Origin: Neogale vison
Lineage: Eukaryota > Chordata > Mammalia > Carnivora > Mustelidae
DNA length: 64,000 nt
Reading direction: 5' to 3'
Assembly: GCF_020171115.1 (NCBI RefSeq)
Contig: NC_058094.1
Span: 190,567,501 to 190,631,500 of the forward strand
Part shown: positions 11,618 through 23,289 of the stretch, one piece after another
Numbering within the stretch: position 1 is the stretch's first letter
How the letters are laid out: every line of letters begins with the position of its first letter
The notes under the pieces: generated by a model
Told to the model about the DNA's origin: nothing
The model's input: the letters and a program-made list of their open reading frames with translations, nothing else
Database searches by the model: none
Position numbers and translations under genes: made by a program

Positions 11618-12579
11618 GCTTTGTGAGAGCATGGTAAATGAGAAAGTCAGAGACATATGGTGCTGAATGGTAGCCTGACACTCATGAGCTATGGGATTAT
11701 GGGAAAAAGGGATTAACTTCCCTAAATCTGAGAGGTTTAGTCTGTACACAGGGCCTGCCGAGGTGGGTGGGTGTTGATGGTTCACCTGATGGTTGCCTTC
11801 CTTCTTCCTAGTTTTGCTCACATGTCTGTCAATCCTCCGGGCAGTCCCTGAGCCTCAGTAAATCCTAATCCCGCTTCCAGACTCATATCTGACTGGTCTC
11901 AGTATAACCCGTCCTTTTTTGGTATAGTATGTGGTTCAGAGCTGGGTATGTGCTCAACTTCAAACCAAGGAGATAAGCAGAGGGTTGACTGGGTTCTTCT
12001 AGGGACCTTCTTGCTTCCTTTGGGGTCAGGTCCTCATGTGCCCCCTCTCTCCTTCACTGGACTGATGTCACGGTGTGCCATGTACATGACTAAAACTGCC
12101 ACACAGAGGAGGGTAGAGCCCCAGGAATCGCAGATAAATGAAGCCCCTGGATTAAGCCATCCCTAAAGTCCACATTATTTGTACCTTCTTGTTATATGAA
12201 CCAATTTTCTTCTTGTGAAAGACTATTAAAAATTCTAAGTTTTCCATTACTTGCAAATTAACGCATGTAAAATAATTGAGGTAGCTAGTAGAATTTGGGG
12301 GGGAGATAAATAAAAAATAAGAGAAGTGTTGCATTGAGCATAGAACTAAGTAGAGAATAAGCACTCAAAACATGATAGCTTCTTTGACTGGAATATCTTT
12401 TCTGGCAACACCGCCTCATCTCAATTAAAGGGTTCTCCCAGAGGATCTATTTCAGTTTTATTCAAGCATGGTGACATCTCTGGCATTACAAATGTTGAGA
12501 GGCTTTGTTTTACTCATTGGCAGTTTCTAGAAATTGAGCATGCTGGGGGCAGAGAGAACTATGTCCAGAGGACCCTTAG
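11618..12579. other. single-copy stretch, nothing recognised
   Basis: No repeat or gene recognised between the L1 and the MLT1 LTR. Frames of about 70 codons occur on both strands without protein-like features. Confidence 0.5.
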
Positions 12580-13018
12580 TGTCAGGAGTTGAATTGTGTC
12601 CCCCTCCAAAAATATGTCAGTACCTCTGAATGTGACCCTACTTAGAAATGGGGTTATTGCCAATGGAATGAGTTAAGATAAGGTCCTACTGCAGTAGGGT
12701 CAGCCCCTACTCCAAAATAACTGGTTTGCTTAGGAGGAGATGGCAGTGTGAAGACACGGACACACAAGGAGAAAGAAGGTCATGTGAGGGCAAAGGCAGA
12801 GATTGGTGTTACCCAGCGGCAAGTGAGGAACAGCAAGGACTACCAACAAACCAGCCAGAGGAAAGGAAGGATCTCCCCACAGGTTTCAGAACAACCGTAG
12901 CCCTGTCGACACCTTGTTTGGACTTCTCAGCCTCAGAACCGTTGAGATAATAAATTCTGCTGTTTTAAGCCACCGAGTTTGTGGTAGTTTGTTATGGCAA
13001 TTTTAGGAAACAAAGGCA
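12580..13018 (+). mobile_element. MLT1-type solo LTR (ERVL-MaLR)
   Basis: A solitary LTR of about 439 bp starting TG and ending CA. Hallmarks in order: 'gttgaattgtgtccccctcc', 'cctctgaatgtgacc', 'tgaagacacggac', 'ggcagagattggtgt', an AATAAA polyadenylation signal at 12949-12954 and 'gctgttttaagccaccgagt'. This matches the MLT1/MaLR group, an ancient non-autonomous endogenous retrovirus-like family. No internal region or coding capacity remains and I could not see a convincing 5-bp duplication. Confidence 0.88.
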
Positions 13019-13796
13019 GTGTCTATTCAGAAATACTAAGACATCACGTGGAAACCAGATATTGGAAATCACCTTTTTAAAAGACCTGCACATGTTACAG
13101 GTATCCTTTACCTATGATCGTTTATGCTAGGCAGCTAAAAGGTTAGCATTTTCTCTCTAAAAGCATCCTAATATCCCTTTATTTAAAAGGATGACCCTTC
13201 TCCAAATCTTTTTTTTTTTTTTTAACAAAATTTAATGACGTCGCCAGATGTATAAAATAGATAAAAGTACAGCTCCTACAGTTGAAGGAAACTGGAGAGA
13301 TCCAGACCGGCTGCCAATTCTCTCGTATGACCCCAAATCACCCTGAGGAACAGTGATCCACAGCACTCGGGCTGAGAAACACTATTCTAGGGAATGCAAA
13401 TTATGGGTGCTTGCCACCGCATTCGGAACTACAGTAGGAGTTCTCCTGAATGATGGCCACACAGCTGACTCGCCACATTAAGAAATGTTCTCCATCCTTT
13501 CTGTACAATATCGCGACCGATCCCCAATCAGACTCTATGAGTGGTGCCCCTGGTGCTTTTGCTTCTGCCACTTAAGATGGGAGATTCTGGAGTCTGTTTT
13601 CAAACCTGTTTCTGCCAGTTTGTCTTGTTAGTGTAATTACGTAATTTGGTTGCAGATTATATACACTGATGAAATGTAAGTGTGAAAAGAAAATGCTCTA
13701 AGTTGCATGCTTTGGAACACTGGATTAAAAAAAAAAGTTGCTAAAACAAAACAAAACAAAACTGCTGGCAAACCAGGTGTGGGTGGGTCAGCCACA
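13019..13796. other. single-copy stretch with palindromic bZIP-type site
   Basis: No repeat recognised apart from a T run (13210-13223) and an (AAAAC)n tract (about 13742-13761). A perfect 12-bp palindrome AATTACGTAATT at 13635-13646 contains the TTACGTAA core bound by NFIL3/PAR-bZIP and C/EBP-related factors. Confidence 0.5.
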
Positions 13797-13814
13797 AAAG
13801 ACAGGAAGATTCTG

Positions 13815-14010
13815 GGTGCCTGGGTGGTTCAGTGAAGGTTAAGTCCTCTGCCTTTGGCTCGGGTCATGATCCCAGGGTCCTGGGATCGAGCCCTATATCG
13901 GGCTCTCTGCTTGTCAGGGAGCCTGCTTCCTCCTCTCTCTTTGCATGCCTCTCTGCCTACTTGTGATCTCTGTCTGTCAAATAAGTAAATAAAATCTTGA
14001 AAAAAAAAAA
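13815..14010 (+). mobile_element. CAN-SINE (tRNA-Lys-derived, mustelid-type)
   Basis: Complete SINE with a diverged head ('gtgcctgggtggttcagtg'), the 'ggtcatgatcccagggtcc' core and an uninterrupted A tail of about 15. It is flanked by a long duplication (13797-13814 and 14011-14029, about 18 bp around 'gggaagattctg') with a single G/A difference, so modestly old. Confidence 0.95.
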
Positions 14011-14411
14011 AAAAGACGGGAAGATTCTGTACCTAGATGATTTCCTAAGTGCCTTCCAGATCTCATTCCATCTTAAGTAAACCGGAACTTTAAACTGCAG
14101 ATGGTGATTTTTAGGTATGGTTCAATAAACCATATAAAACTCCATTAAAAGCAAATCTAAAAGCCATTAAAAACTCCAATCAGCAAATCTAAGGAATGCT
14201 TTGACCTGACAAGAAAAAAATTAGGGAGTGAACATGCATTTATATGCTTTAAGTTAAAATAAAATATTGAAAGTACATATATATCATGTTATGATTAACC
14301 ATAATCATTTTCATGTTTTTTAATTAACTAATCAGCAGCCAGGCCCACCTGCATGGGGTGAGAGGGCCTTTACTGCAGTTGTTTCATTTTGGATGCTCTG
14401 TTTTAGATGAG

Positions 14412-15191
14412 CAAATGCTGCTTTTATTTTATTAGTAAATTTTTAAATTTTTTTTATAAACATATAATGTATTTTTATCCCCAGGGGTACAGGTCTGTGA
14501 ATCACCAAGTTTACACACTTCACAGTACTCACCATAGCACATACCCTCCCTGATGTCCATAACTCTACCCCCTCTCCCAGCCCCCCTCCCCCTAGCAACC
14601 TTCAGTTTGTTTTGTGAGATTAAGAGTCACTTATGAAGGGAGTTGAGGGAAATTGGAAGGGGAGGTGAACCATGAGAGACTATGGACTCTGAAAAACAAT
14701 CTGAGGGTTTTGAAGGGGCGGGGGGTGGGAGGTTGGGGGAACCAGGTGGTGGGTATTAGAGAGGGCATGGATTGCATGGAGCACTGGGTGTGGTGCAAAA
14801 ACAATGAACACTGTTATGCTGAAAAAAAAAAAAAAAAGAAGAGTCACTATGGTTTGTCTCCCTCCCAATCCCATCTTGTTTCATTTATTCTTTTCCTACC
14901 CCCCAAACCCCCCATGTTGCATCTCCACTTCCTCATATCAGGGAGATCATATGATAGTTGTCTTTCTCCAATTGACTTATTTCACTAAGCATGATAACCC
15001 TCTAGTTCCATCCATGTCGTCGCAAATGGCAAGATTTCATTTCTTTTGATGGCTGCATAGTATTCCATTGTATATATACCACATCTTCTTTATCCATTCA
15101 TCTGCTGATGGACATCTAGGTTCTAGATCTAGTTTGGCTATTGTGGACATTGCTGCTATAAACATTTGGGTGCACGTCAAATGCTGCTTTT
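14412..15191 (-). mobile_element. 5'-truncated L1, minus strand, with nested L1
   Basis: A perfect 14-bp duplication 'caaatgctgctttt' (14412-14425 and 15178-15191) defines the insertion. The 3' UTR lies at left, starting in an AT-rich tail. The ORF2 C-terminal region lies at right: the minus frame at 15037-15294 retains 'WIKKMWYIYNGIL', frameshifted relative to an intact ORF2. The 3' UTR is split by a second L1 end in the opposite orientation, so the outer copy is older than the inner. Confidence 0.94.
14632..14838 (+). mobile_element. very short L1 3' end nested in another L1
   Basis: About 205 bp of L1 3' UTR, plus strand: 'aattggaaggggaggtgaac', a G-rich block, 'gagcactgggtgtggtgc', then an A run. 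The duplication 'aagagtcact' is at 14622-14631 and 14839-14848. Removing the insert rejoins the outer L1 3' UTR. It shares the 'gggagttgagggaaattgg' block with the L1 at 58.6 kb, so both are likely the same young subfamily. Confidence 0.92.
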
Positions 15192-15344
15192 TTACCTCAG
15201 TCATCAAGGGCCACCTAGAATGTAAGCTCCATGAGAGAGGGAATGCTTGCTTACTAATGCTCACTTTAAAAAAAAAAAAATTCCATTGGTTCAAAACATA
15301 ATAGCTGTCAATTTTTAAAAAAGGAACATGTGTTTACCTGTATA

Positions 15345-15549
15345 ATTTTTTTAAAGATTTATTTATCCACTTTAGAGAGTGAGAGAGATGGCATGAGCAG
15401 GAGGGACTGCGAGAGGGAAAGATCATGCCAAACCGACTCCACTCTGAACACAGAGCCAGATGCGAGACTCAATCCTACAACCCTGAAATCATGACCTGAG
15501 CTGATCAAGAGCTGTAGGCCCAACCAAATGCACCACCCAGGTGCTCCTA
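15345..15549 (-). mobile_element. older CAN-SINE subfamily copy
   Basis: Minus-strand SINE with tail complement 'aaagatttatttatcc', a purine-rich middle with 'gagagtgagagagatgg', and the head complement 'caccacccaggtgctcc'. The middle differs from the young copies (no 'gatcacaagtaggcag') and divergence is high. This suggests an older caniform-wide subfamily. No clear duplication. Confidence 0.88.
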
Positions 15550-16804
15550 GCTGTATATTTTTTTAAAGCTACTTGTAAAAAATGGAAATTGACCTATAAA
15601 TTACCTCTTTGTGGGTATAACTGCGCATTGGGCATGAGTCTCAGAAAGGGCTTTGTTGACTTCCTAGCCATACAATATCTAGGTCAGACTCAGTCACTTA
15701 CCAGAGACAGAGAATGGATACCAGTAAGGTGTGGGGGTGAACAGGGGAAGCACCCTTGGAATGGCTCCACTTGCGATTCCTGAATACTTCACCTTCTTCA
15801 AGTAAAAGTCTACAGAGCATAAATCCCACTCCAACTTAGACTTCTATTTTGATCTCACCAACGTAAAAAGAATTGTGTTTTCCAAACATTCTCAGATATG
15901 AAGTAGTAAATAAGTCAGTGGTTCTGTGATCATTCTAGACTGTTTCTTATACCTATAAGTGTCCTCTTCTCCAATCGGATTCCAAATAAACCATTTCCCT
16001 GGGGAGCTTCACCTGCTCTGAGAAAGCCAGGCCAAGAAGGAGAGAATAGGAAGTAGGACAGCCCAGACTGCTTTTAGCTGAGGAGACTGGGAGCCAGAGG
16101 GGCCAAGTGGCTTGGCCATGGCAGGCATGGAATGGCATCTGATGTAGAGTGAAAACTCCAATCTCCTGTCCTATTCCCCATTCTATATGGCTCTAACAAA
16201 AGCAAATAGAAGCAGGAATCAAAATGAGTGTGAAGACATTCATAGTGCCATCCTACCCTACCATGGGTCACGTGCCCAATAGATAAGGGTTAGTTTGACA
16301 TCCTGACTCCACGGGTGGCAGTAGGCTGGGAGTCACTGGATGTGAATATTATCAAGACTTTGTAAATGAGAAGAATCTGGAGTGGCATATGCTGTTGGCA
16401 TCTTCCTAACCCCATTAGCAGCTGGGCAAGTGGAGAGCAAATAGACAACCATTTCCCAGTTCTGAGGCCATTCTCTCTGGAGGGATTTTCAAAAGGAGAA
16501 CACTGCCTAAATTGGCAATTAACCCAAACTTAACAAGGGCTTACAGTCACAGCAGGGCAAATCTGTTGAAAGTAACCTCAGATAGAATAGGCCAGAGGGA
16601 ACCTTCCACACTCAAACTGTAGGAGAAAAAGCAGTTGGCTGGTGGCCACAAGTTTTACATTTCTGGATGTGATTATGTCTACATTGGAGCTAACAGATAA
16701 TGGGGAACCACAAAGGTATCTCTGAGGCTGCTTTTTTGGATTGTGAGTATTTGTCTACTCTTTAGTCCCAAAGAGGGTGATGTTTAATAATCTACAGCAC
16801 AGGT
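15550..16804. other. single-copy stretch with a possible MIR remnant
   Basis: Mostly unassigned. Around 16075-16140 the phrase 'gaggagactgggagccagag' followed by 'ccaagtggcttggcc' resembles a minus-strand MIR but is too short to call firmly. No coding signal. Confidence 0.45.
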
Positions 16805-16990
16805 TTGGGCAAGAGACACCTATGGTTTGGAGTACTGGTGCTGATACTGGGCGAGTTATGTGTAATTTCTTAAAGCTTCAGTTTTTCATTTATAAACTGA
16901 GGGAAAAGGATATCTACCTCAGAGTTTTGTTGTAAATATTAAATGAAATCATCAGTGCACATAGTAGATGTTCAATAAATATTTGCTGAT
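16805..16990 (+). mobile_element. MIR SINE
   Basis: Recognisable blocks in order: 'gggcgagttatgtgtaattt', 'cttcagtttttcatttataa', 'gatatctacctcagagtttt', 'ttgtaaatattaaatgaaa', and the shared MIR/L2 tail 'tgttcaataaatatttg'. Nearly full length, old. Confidence 0.8.
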
Positions 16991-17084
16991 AACAATACTA
17001 AAAGTAAATAAATAATCTTAGGGAAATACAAGAAACTCTCTCATCAAGTCAATCATCTGAGTGTCTAGCACAGGTCAACTCTGC

Positions 17085-17305
17085 TAGAAATTGAGAGGCT
17101 CTAAGAAGCACGCCACAAGAGCAGTTTCTTCATCAGCTTGGGAGATAAGCCATGGGCCTGGTAGCTCTTGCATGAGAGGGCAGATTATGAATGCATAGGA
17201 GAGGCAATGGTATAGTGTGGTAAGAGGCTGAGAAGAAGAAAGGACAACTGCTAGCCAGGGAATCTGGAGAAGCTTCATGAAGGAGGTGGCATTGGTCCTC
17301 AGCTA
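17085..17305 (-). mobile_element. L2 LINE fragment
   Basis: The top strand reads as L2 complement: 'tgcatgagagggcagatta', 'ggcaatggtatagtgtgg', and 'agcttcatgaaggaggtgg' followed by 'cattggtcctcagct'. The last is the usual 'cttccctgaccac' block of L2 in reverse. Strongly diverged. Confidence 0.55.
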
Positions 17306-18159
17306 TGTGTTTTATGAAGTATCCTTAACCAATATAAACTAAATTCCAAGTTGGCTTCCAATTATACAGCACATTCTTGGGATAAATTCCATTACTCTTA
17401 CTCATATTGGCCCTAGAAAAAAATAAATTGATTTCTGAAATATCAGCTAAACAGAGACCAGGTAGGAAAAAAAAAAAAAAGCCTACTGTTCCAATGACCT
17501 TCACTTCTTCTATGGTATACTTGGAAGTCACGTGTTTGTACTTTACACAGTGTTTGGTATTTGGCATTACCTGTGACACCATGCCTTTCTACTACCACAG
17601 GTGTAAAGTGCTGAGGGTAGTTGCTTTAGAATTCCTTGGATCTGCATTTTTCATTCAAAGCATGCCCTGGGTAACACTAGTTCCATGACATGCTGGGTGG
17701 GGGAGGGGAAAGAAAGGAAGTATGAGAGGGAGGAAAGAATTCTGTGATGTAAAGTTTTGAGAAACTTCATTTCTTCTATCTCCCTCCTGAAGGTTCACTA
17801 TACGTATTAGCATATATACGTTAAATCTATCTAACTTATTAAACCTGGGATACCACAAACCCATTTGGGCATGTAAGACTTTGTATCCTCTAGCACAATA
17901 CCTACTCATTTCCAGTTCAACTTGGAAATTGAGGAATTGGTACAGCATTTCCAAAATGTCATTACAATATCATGCCAAATCCAAACCCATCCAGGCAATC
18001 TGGAAACCTAGGAAAAACGGTCTGTGGCTTCCAGTCTTGTGATCATTCCTGGACGGATGATCAAACATGGACTTCCAAAGGATTTAACTCATCTTATCCA
18101 TTTAGGAGGCACTGCACTCACTCCGTAAAACACCCTGACCTGGACTTTCACAACTTGCC
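17306..18159. other. single-copy stretch, nothing recognised
   Basis: Ordinary AT-leaning sequence with an A run at about 17467-17480. Overlapping short frames on both strands; no repeat assigned. Confidence 0.5.
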
Positions 18160-18320
18160 CAATTTCACAACACTTTATTCCTCTCCTTTTCACGGATAAG
18201 CAAATTGAAGCTCAGGGAGATTAACCAATGTCCCTAAGATGGCACTACCAAGAGATGGCAGGACTTCAACCCTGTTCCCTAAGCCTCCCTGGTCATTCCA
18301 CCCCATCTGCCTTAGCTTCA
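18160..18320 (-). mobile_element. MIR SINE
   Basis: The complement of the MIR core is visible: 'ttttcacggataagcaaatt', 'gaagctcagggagattaac', 'caatgtccctaagatggca', 'ggcaggacttcaaccctg'. Order and spacing fit MIR/MIRb on the minus strand. Confidence 0.65.
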
Positions 18321-19865
18321 TAACAGTCTAGCGCTTAGTCTAGCACTGGGTAATTCCAGGGAACAAATGTGCTGGGAGCCGAGGTAAACAGTAATCTGTA
18401 ATTCACATAAAGCCAATGGATTTTACAGTCATCACCTCATCAACAGGTATTTAGAGAGAGATTTTTAGGATAAGATAGCTCCAAGCACTCCCCATTAGGC
18501 CAGATCTCCATGCAGTGGTTCACAACCTGGGGGACACTGAACAAAGACAGGCAGAGGTCACTGAGCTGTACCCAGCCCTGACTGGCTAAGTGGCCCCCTC
18601 CTCCGCTGCATCTAGAATATCTTTCCTCTTCTACCAGGAAGTGCAGCTGCACGTTGCTTGTAAGACCCCTCAGTTATATCTGGAAGAAACAAAATGATTT
18701 CGCCAAAGCATCAGTCAACAACCCTTGAAATAGAAACATGAAGTGATTACAAGTGACAGTCCTCAAATTGTGCTCAGGCTCAAAAGTGGTGCTTCCTTCG
18801 TCTCAGGAGACAGGTTGGGGCCACCTCCATCTAAGGAAGCTTAGGTTGTGTGATGGGGATTTCTGGAGAGATATAGAGAGGGCATTTTCTTTGCTGCAGA
18901 CAACGGACTGCCTTAGTTATATGAAAGCCACAGATTTATGCCATGAAGGAGTAAATCTGGATAAATGGCATGACTTATTCCTCTTAAAGGCAGTGCTTAC
19001 TTTGATGGTGGGTTCCCTGTGTTTTAGCCTGAAGGAATTATAACATGAAGGCATACATGGCATTGCATGCTAATTAGGTGGTTCACTGCCCTGGCCAGGG
19101 GATTTTTTAGACTCTGTGAAAAATTCTACACACATGACAATTACTTGCTGCAAAAAGGAACACACAGTCCAGGAAGCCCAAGAGCTACACTGATAAGATG
19201 CTCCAAGGAAGGTGGGGAGAAGACGTAAAAGGGTGGTCACTCCAGCCTGCCACTGGGAAAACCCAGGGAGCTCTTGCAGCGATAAATCACCATGACCAAC
19301 CACCTTCAGGTCAGAGTTGCAGTAAGCTGGGATCATGCGACAGTGTGCTGGGGACTGCAGCCACCCGTGGAGCCGAGATTCCCATCCCGGGGGGTGCTCC
19401 CTCTGAGTGCTCTCCCCTAACTTTCTTTGAGCTCCAATTTCTTCATGTCTACAGTGAGGATACCACTGACCACCTGGTTTGAGGATGACGAATTGGCAAA
19501 TGGGAATGAAACACAGTCATCAAGTCCTCCCATCATGCCCACTCTTGGTCACTGATGTTTTCTTTAATTCTTAAAATTTTAAAGTAACATTGGTGTTTGT
19601 ATTAATTCAATCTCACCCTTCCTACGTTCTCTGTTCTGCTCTGTTCCAGCTAAGGTACTGCACTGGGCCTAACACAAGGCTAACTGCCTTTGTTTGTAAT
19701 CTTCCTGTCGGTATCCTGGATCATCATTCATGAACAGATCTTGCCCAATTTCTTGTGCTATCAAATTTCATTAGTTGACATTGCCAATTTCATTGGAATT
19801 TGTGGGGGAGCAAAGACAGTCCTGTTCTTATTTCTATCCCCAGCACCTGGCACAGGACCCACTGT
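18321..19865. other. single-copy stretch with MIR and L2 scraps
   Basis: Mostly unassigned. Around 19420-19490 'ccaatttcttcatgtctaca' followed by 'gtgaggatacca' resembles a plus-strand MIR. Around 19790-19862 'ttatttctatccccagcac' and 'ctggcacaggac' resemble the L2 3' end, cut off by the following L1. No coding signal. Confidence 0.45.
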
Positions 19866-20221
19866 AACTAGAGTGGATTATGCTAAGTGAAATAAATCAG
19901 TCAGAGAAAGACAAATACCATATGATCTCACTCATATATGGAATTTAAGAAACAAAACTGATGAACACAGGGGAAGGGGAGGAAAAAATAAGATAAAAAC
20001 AGAGAGGGAGGCAAACCTTCAGAGACCCTTAACTATAGGGAACAAATTGAAGGTTGTCAGAGGGGAGGTGGGTGGGGGATGGGGTCATTAAGGAGGGTGA
20101 TGGGTATTAAGGAGGAGACTTGATGTAATGGGCACCGAGCGTTATATGCAACTGATGAACTGTTAAATTCTACCCCTGAAACTAATAATATACTGTATGT
20201 TAACTAAATTCATTAATAAAA
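19866..20221 (+). mobile_element. 5'-truncated L1, 3' end
   Basis: Begins in the last ORF2 codons ('ggattatgctaagtgaaata', 'tatgatctcactcatatat') and continues through the 3' UTR with a G-rich block (about 20060-20085). It ends at 'aataaaatc'. No stop-free coding frame remains. I could not find a convincing target duplication, so the right boundary is approximate. Confidence 0.88.
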
Positions 20222-20714
20222 TCTTGGGACAGTGAGTAAAACAGGAAGTCTGAACAAATGAATGGAGTATATATCACCATCCTCAGTAAGTGAAGTATAC
20301 CATACGCCCCCAGAGGGTTCTCCCACCCCTTACTAAATAAACATGTGTATTACTCTGGTTTCTGGAACACGTGGACTTTACTTCTCAACTAAAGAACATA
20401 TTTTCGTAAGGACAAAAAAGGAACAAAAGCCCTGCATGACGACACTCACTCCTCTCTCTCCAGGGACCCGAGGGGCTGCCTTCCTGGCTTGATGGGGAAG
20501 CTCACCCAGTCACCTCTTAGAGCGGCCATAGGTACTAGCCGAGGGCTGTGCAACCCTTTAGGAAGATGACAGTAATGTAGCTGTTTTCCCAATGAATAGA
20601 ACGATCAGGAAATCGTTCAGAAAAGCAGGAGAGTGGGAGTAAGATGGAGCAAGAGAGGATCCGAGGCAGGATGTCGTCCCCTCTCCGTCCCTCCTGAAAG
20701 TCTCACAAGCACAC
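20222..20714. other. single-copy stretch, nothing recognised
   Basis: No repeat or motif cluster recognised between the L1 and a MIR. Confidence 0.5.
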
Positions 20715-20900
20715 AGCGAACACTTACATGACCTGCTATTCGAAGCACTCTGCATCTATTAATTATTTATTCCAGACAGCAACATTTTTTTTAATATAGA
20801 CACTTGGGCACAAAGTGAAGGGATCTGCTACAGGTCACTCAGCTGGTAAGTGGCAGAGCAGGGATGTGAAGCTGGCGATGTGTCCCCCGAGTTCCTGCTT
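20715..20900 (-). mobile_element. MIR SINE
   Basis: Near full-length MIR complement: 'cgaacacttacatgacctgc', a degraded 'tctattaattatttattcc', then 'acaggtcactcagctggtaa' and 'gtggcagagcagggatg'. These are the classic MIR blocks in reverse order. Confidence 0.8.
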
Positions 20901-20979
20901 GCCATGGTGACATTACATTGCCTCTTGGGAGTCACAGTTCCAAGAATTCGATTGTTATCATTTATTTAAAGAAACAAAC

Positions 20980-21095
20980 AAACAAAAAAAACGGAGAAAG
21001 CTGAGATTCAAAGAGATTCTACAACTTGGCCAGAGTCCACCAGTCCACAGGAAGGAAAGCATAATTTGAAATTTAGTCTGTCTGATTACAAAGCT
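20980..21095 (-). mobile_element. MIR SINE fragment (tentative)
   Basis: 'ggagaaagctgagattcaaa' then 'acttggccagagtccacc' and 'aaatttagtctgtctgatta' follow the order of the MIR core in reverse, but with many changes. Confidence 0.4.
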
Positions 21096-22559
21096 ACTGG
21101 GGCTTCTTGGATTATATGTTTCATCCTTCCACAGATTTAGTGGAGGATGACTCATTTTCTCTGCTGAGCGTTTTGCTCAACTACACTACTAAATATCAAG
21201 CAGTAATTTTAGCCATGAAAATTTTTTCTGGTCTCTTCCCCAATACGTAAATCAGATTCCCCTGATAACCAGAGCTGACTGTGTCTACTCCACTCCACAA
21301 ACATTGATCTGTGGTCTGCTGGCCTGCCAGACACATGATGGAGCGCTTGGGAAGCAGAAGGCATGGACAGAGCCGAGCTCTGAAGGTTCACAGCCGTTAA
21401 TGAAAACATACACATCCTGCATGGAGACAAAACAGGAGAAAAAGTCCAAGCTCCAAACTCTAAAACACAAGAACTCCTTCAGAACGTGGAATGATAACTA
21501 GAAGGTAACGTCACTAGGAAAGCAAAGGGCACTGTGCTGACGGTGATCAGTTGCCCGAGAGCAGAAAAAAAAAGTCTGGAACTCACTCTGTGAACACAGA
21601 GCGTGGCGAACACATCCTATCCTCTTTATAACGACTATAACCCCTGTCAGCTTTGCTCTCCTCTTTGGGGCTAAAGCTAAAGAAAACACTAAAGACAACT
21701 CTGCTTTGGGTGTGACTCCTCATTACTTCCTTACACACATCTCTCCACAGCATTTTTCCTCCTAATTTTCTATCACAAATTGTCTAATTGCAGTGTCTAT
21801 TATTATCATTTGTTTTTCCCCAAGCCTTGGTAGAAGGGGAAAAATAGTAATTTTTTGGTTACTACTGCTATCTTAGACACCTTCTCGAATCATTTGACTC
21901 ACCTTCTCTGATTTCTATCTGGCCTCCTTCCAGAAGAGTTCAAAGGGGTTTACAACAAATCAGTGAGTCCAAAGAAATAAGCGGCAGCAGAAAATAAGCA
22001 TTAGAAAGGAAGGGAGTGACAGGCATACCCCAAACTAGGGTACGGCCATGATAATAGAGCATTCAGTTTAGCACTACACTTTCTGGGCATCCCTAGAATG
22101 CCACCACTTTGGTCAGAATTATTCCACCGATGGGCCCTTAGCCCAACATTTGAGAAATGAGAATGCTTCTGTATTTTTCCAATGGTGGCTTTACAACATT
22201 CCTGTTGGCTCCCTGGATGGGGTGAGACGGTCACCGGGGAAACCTCCCCAGCAAGATGACTCATGGTATGAATGGCTCCCCATGGTGCACATTCCCCTTT
22301 GGGTCAGTGTCCACGGCAGAGCCCCGAACAGTAGCCCAACGAATGCCCAGAGCCTTTGACAGCGCTATTTTCAGCAACACAGCCCCATGGCACTCTGTGT
22401 CTTGCTTCACCGGGTCCTCTTTTCAGGGGGATCAGCTCTAATGACAAGGGCCAAGAAATCCCTGTATCAGACCCGCCCCCACGTCTGAGTGCCACACCTG
22501 AAGAAGTGACAGGTTTTTTTTGTTTTTTGTTTTTTTTTTTTTAAGTGACAGTTTTTTAA
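21096..22559. other. single-copy stretch, nothing recognised
   Basis: Gene-free. A T-rich low-complexity tract lies at about 22514-22541. A pair of opposed frames of about 60-88 codons is the chance pattern. Confidence 0.5.
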
Positions 22560-22950
22560 GAAACCCCTTTGCCATCCTGGCACGCAAGGTGCCGAGGGCG
22601 GGGTACGGATGTGACTGATCTCTGCCTGTCCCTGCCTCTGCCTGCTACAGGAAGATGGGATGGGGCCAGGAAGCGGCAGCCTGAGCTGGTGACGAGGGAG
22701 AACGGCAAAGCCGACAGCTGTGCTCTTGGGCACCGAGCGCCCCGGGAAAATCAGCGCTCGGGTAGCCCTGCTGCCATCTGCAGATTTTCTACAGCAGACA
22801 CGTTATTTATAGAAACTTGTTTGTGCAAAGCCAATATTTACCTGTCGGGGCTGTCAAAATTTACAATCCATCCGTGCCATTAGCCTGCTGTTTCCCCGTC
22901 AATAATGGAAATTTCCATCACCAGGAAGAGAGGCTTGGGGTGGGGGGGAG
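22560..22950. promoter_or_regulatory. candidate conserved non-coding element
   Basis: Repeat-free and compositionally complex. It contains 'gttatttatagaaac', 'gccaatatttac', 'ggggctgtcaaaattt' (a MEIS/TGIF-like TGTCA core) and a perfect 14-bp palindrome ATGGAAATTTCCAT at 22905-22918, whose GGAAATTTCC centre resembles a Rel/NF-kB site. CpGs are retained (for example 'ggcacgcaaggtgccgaggg'). Enhancer function is inferred from composition only. The 162-codon frame that starts just downstream at 22987 is not convincing as a gene. Confidence 0.35.
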
Positions 22951-23289
22951 CTACAAGGGTTCCGCTCCCTCTGGGTAGGTGGGAGAATGGAGGGTGTGAA
23001 TGGTTACTGGGAAAGCCTGTGTGGCGTACCGGTGGCCATGGCAGCCGCCTGCTATGCTGTGAGGGTAAAGAGTTGTCAGGACAGAACAGTGGAATTCTCC
23101 CATCACTTCTTTGTGGCTGAAGCTTCCAAGACACTGCTGGTCAAAACCAGAATGGCATTTTCTGCAACAACCTCTAAATTGCATGTGTTGGGTTGTGTGT
23201 TGTGTGTGTGTGTAAGGGTAGGTGTGCGCTTGTGTTGCTCCCTGCCTTCCAAGGGACGACTGCTATCTAGAATAAGGAGTGGGTGGGTG

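Noticed and set aside
11337..11821. Cysteine/valine-rich frames of 114 codons
   Set aside because: Repetitive residues come from the (AAC)n tail of the L1 read in antisense.
12580..13018. Possible retrovirus because of LTR hallmarks
   Set aside because: Solo MLT1-type LTR only; no internal region, no coding sequence. Same for 48105-48511.
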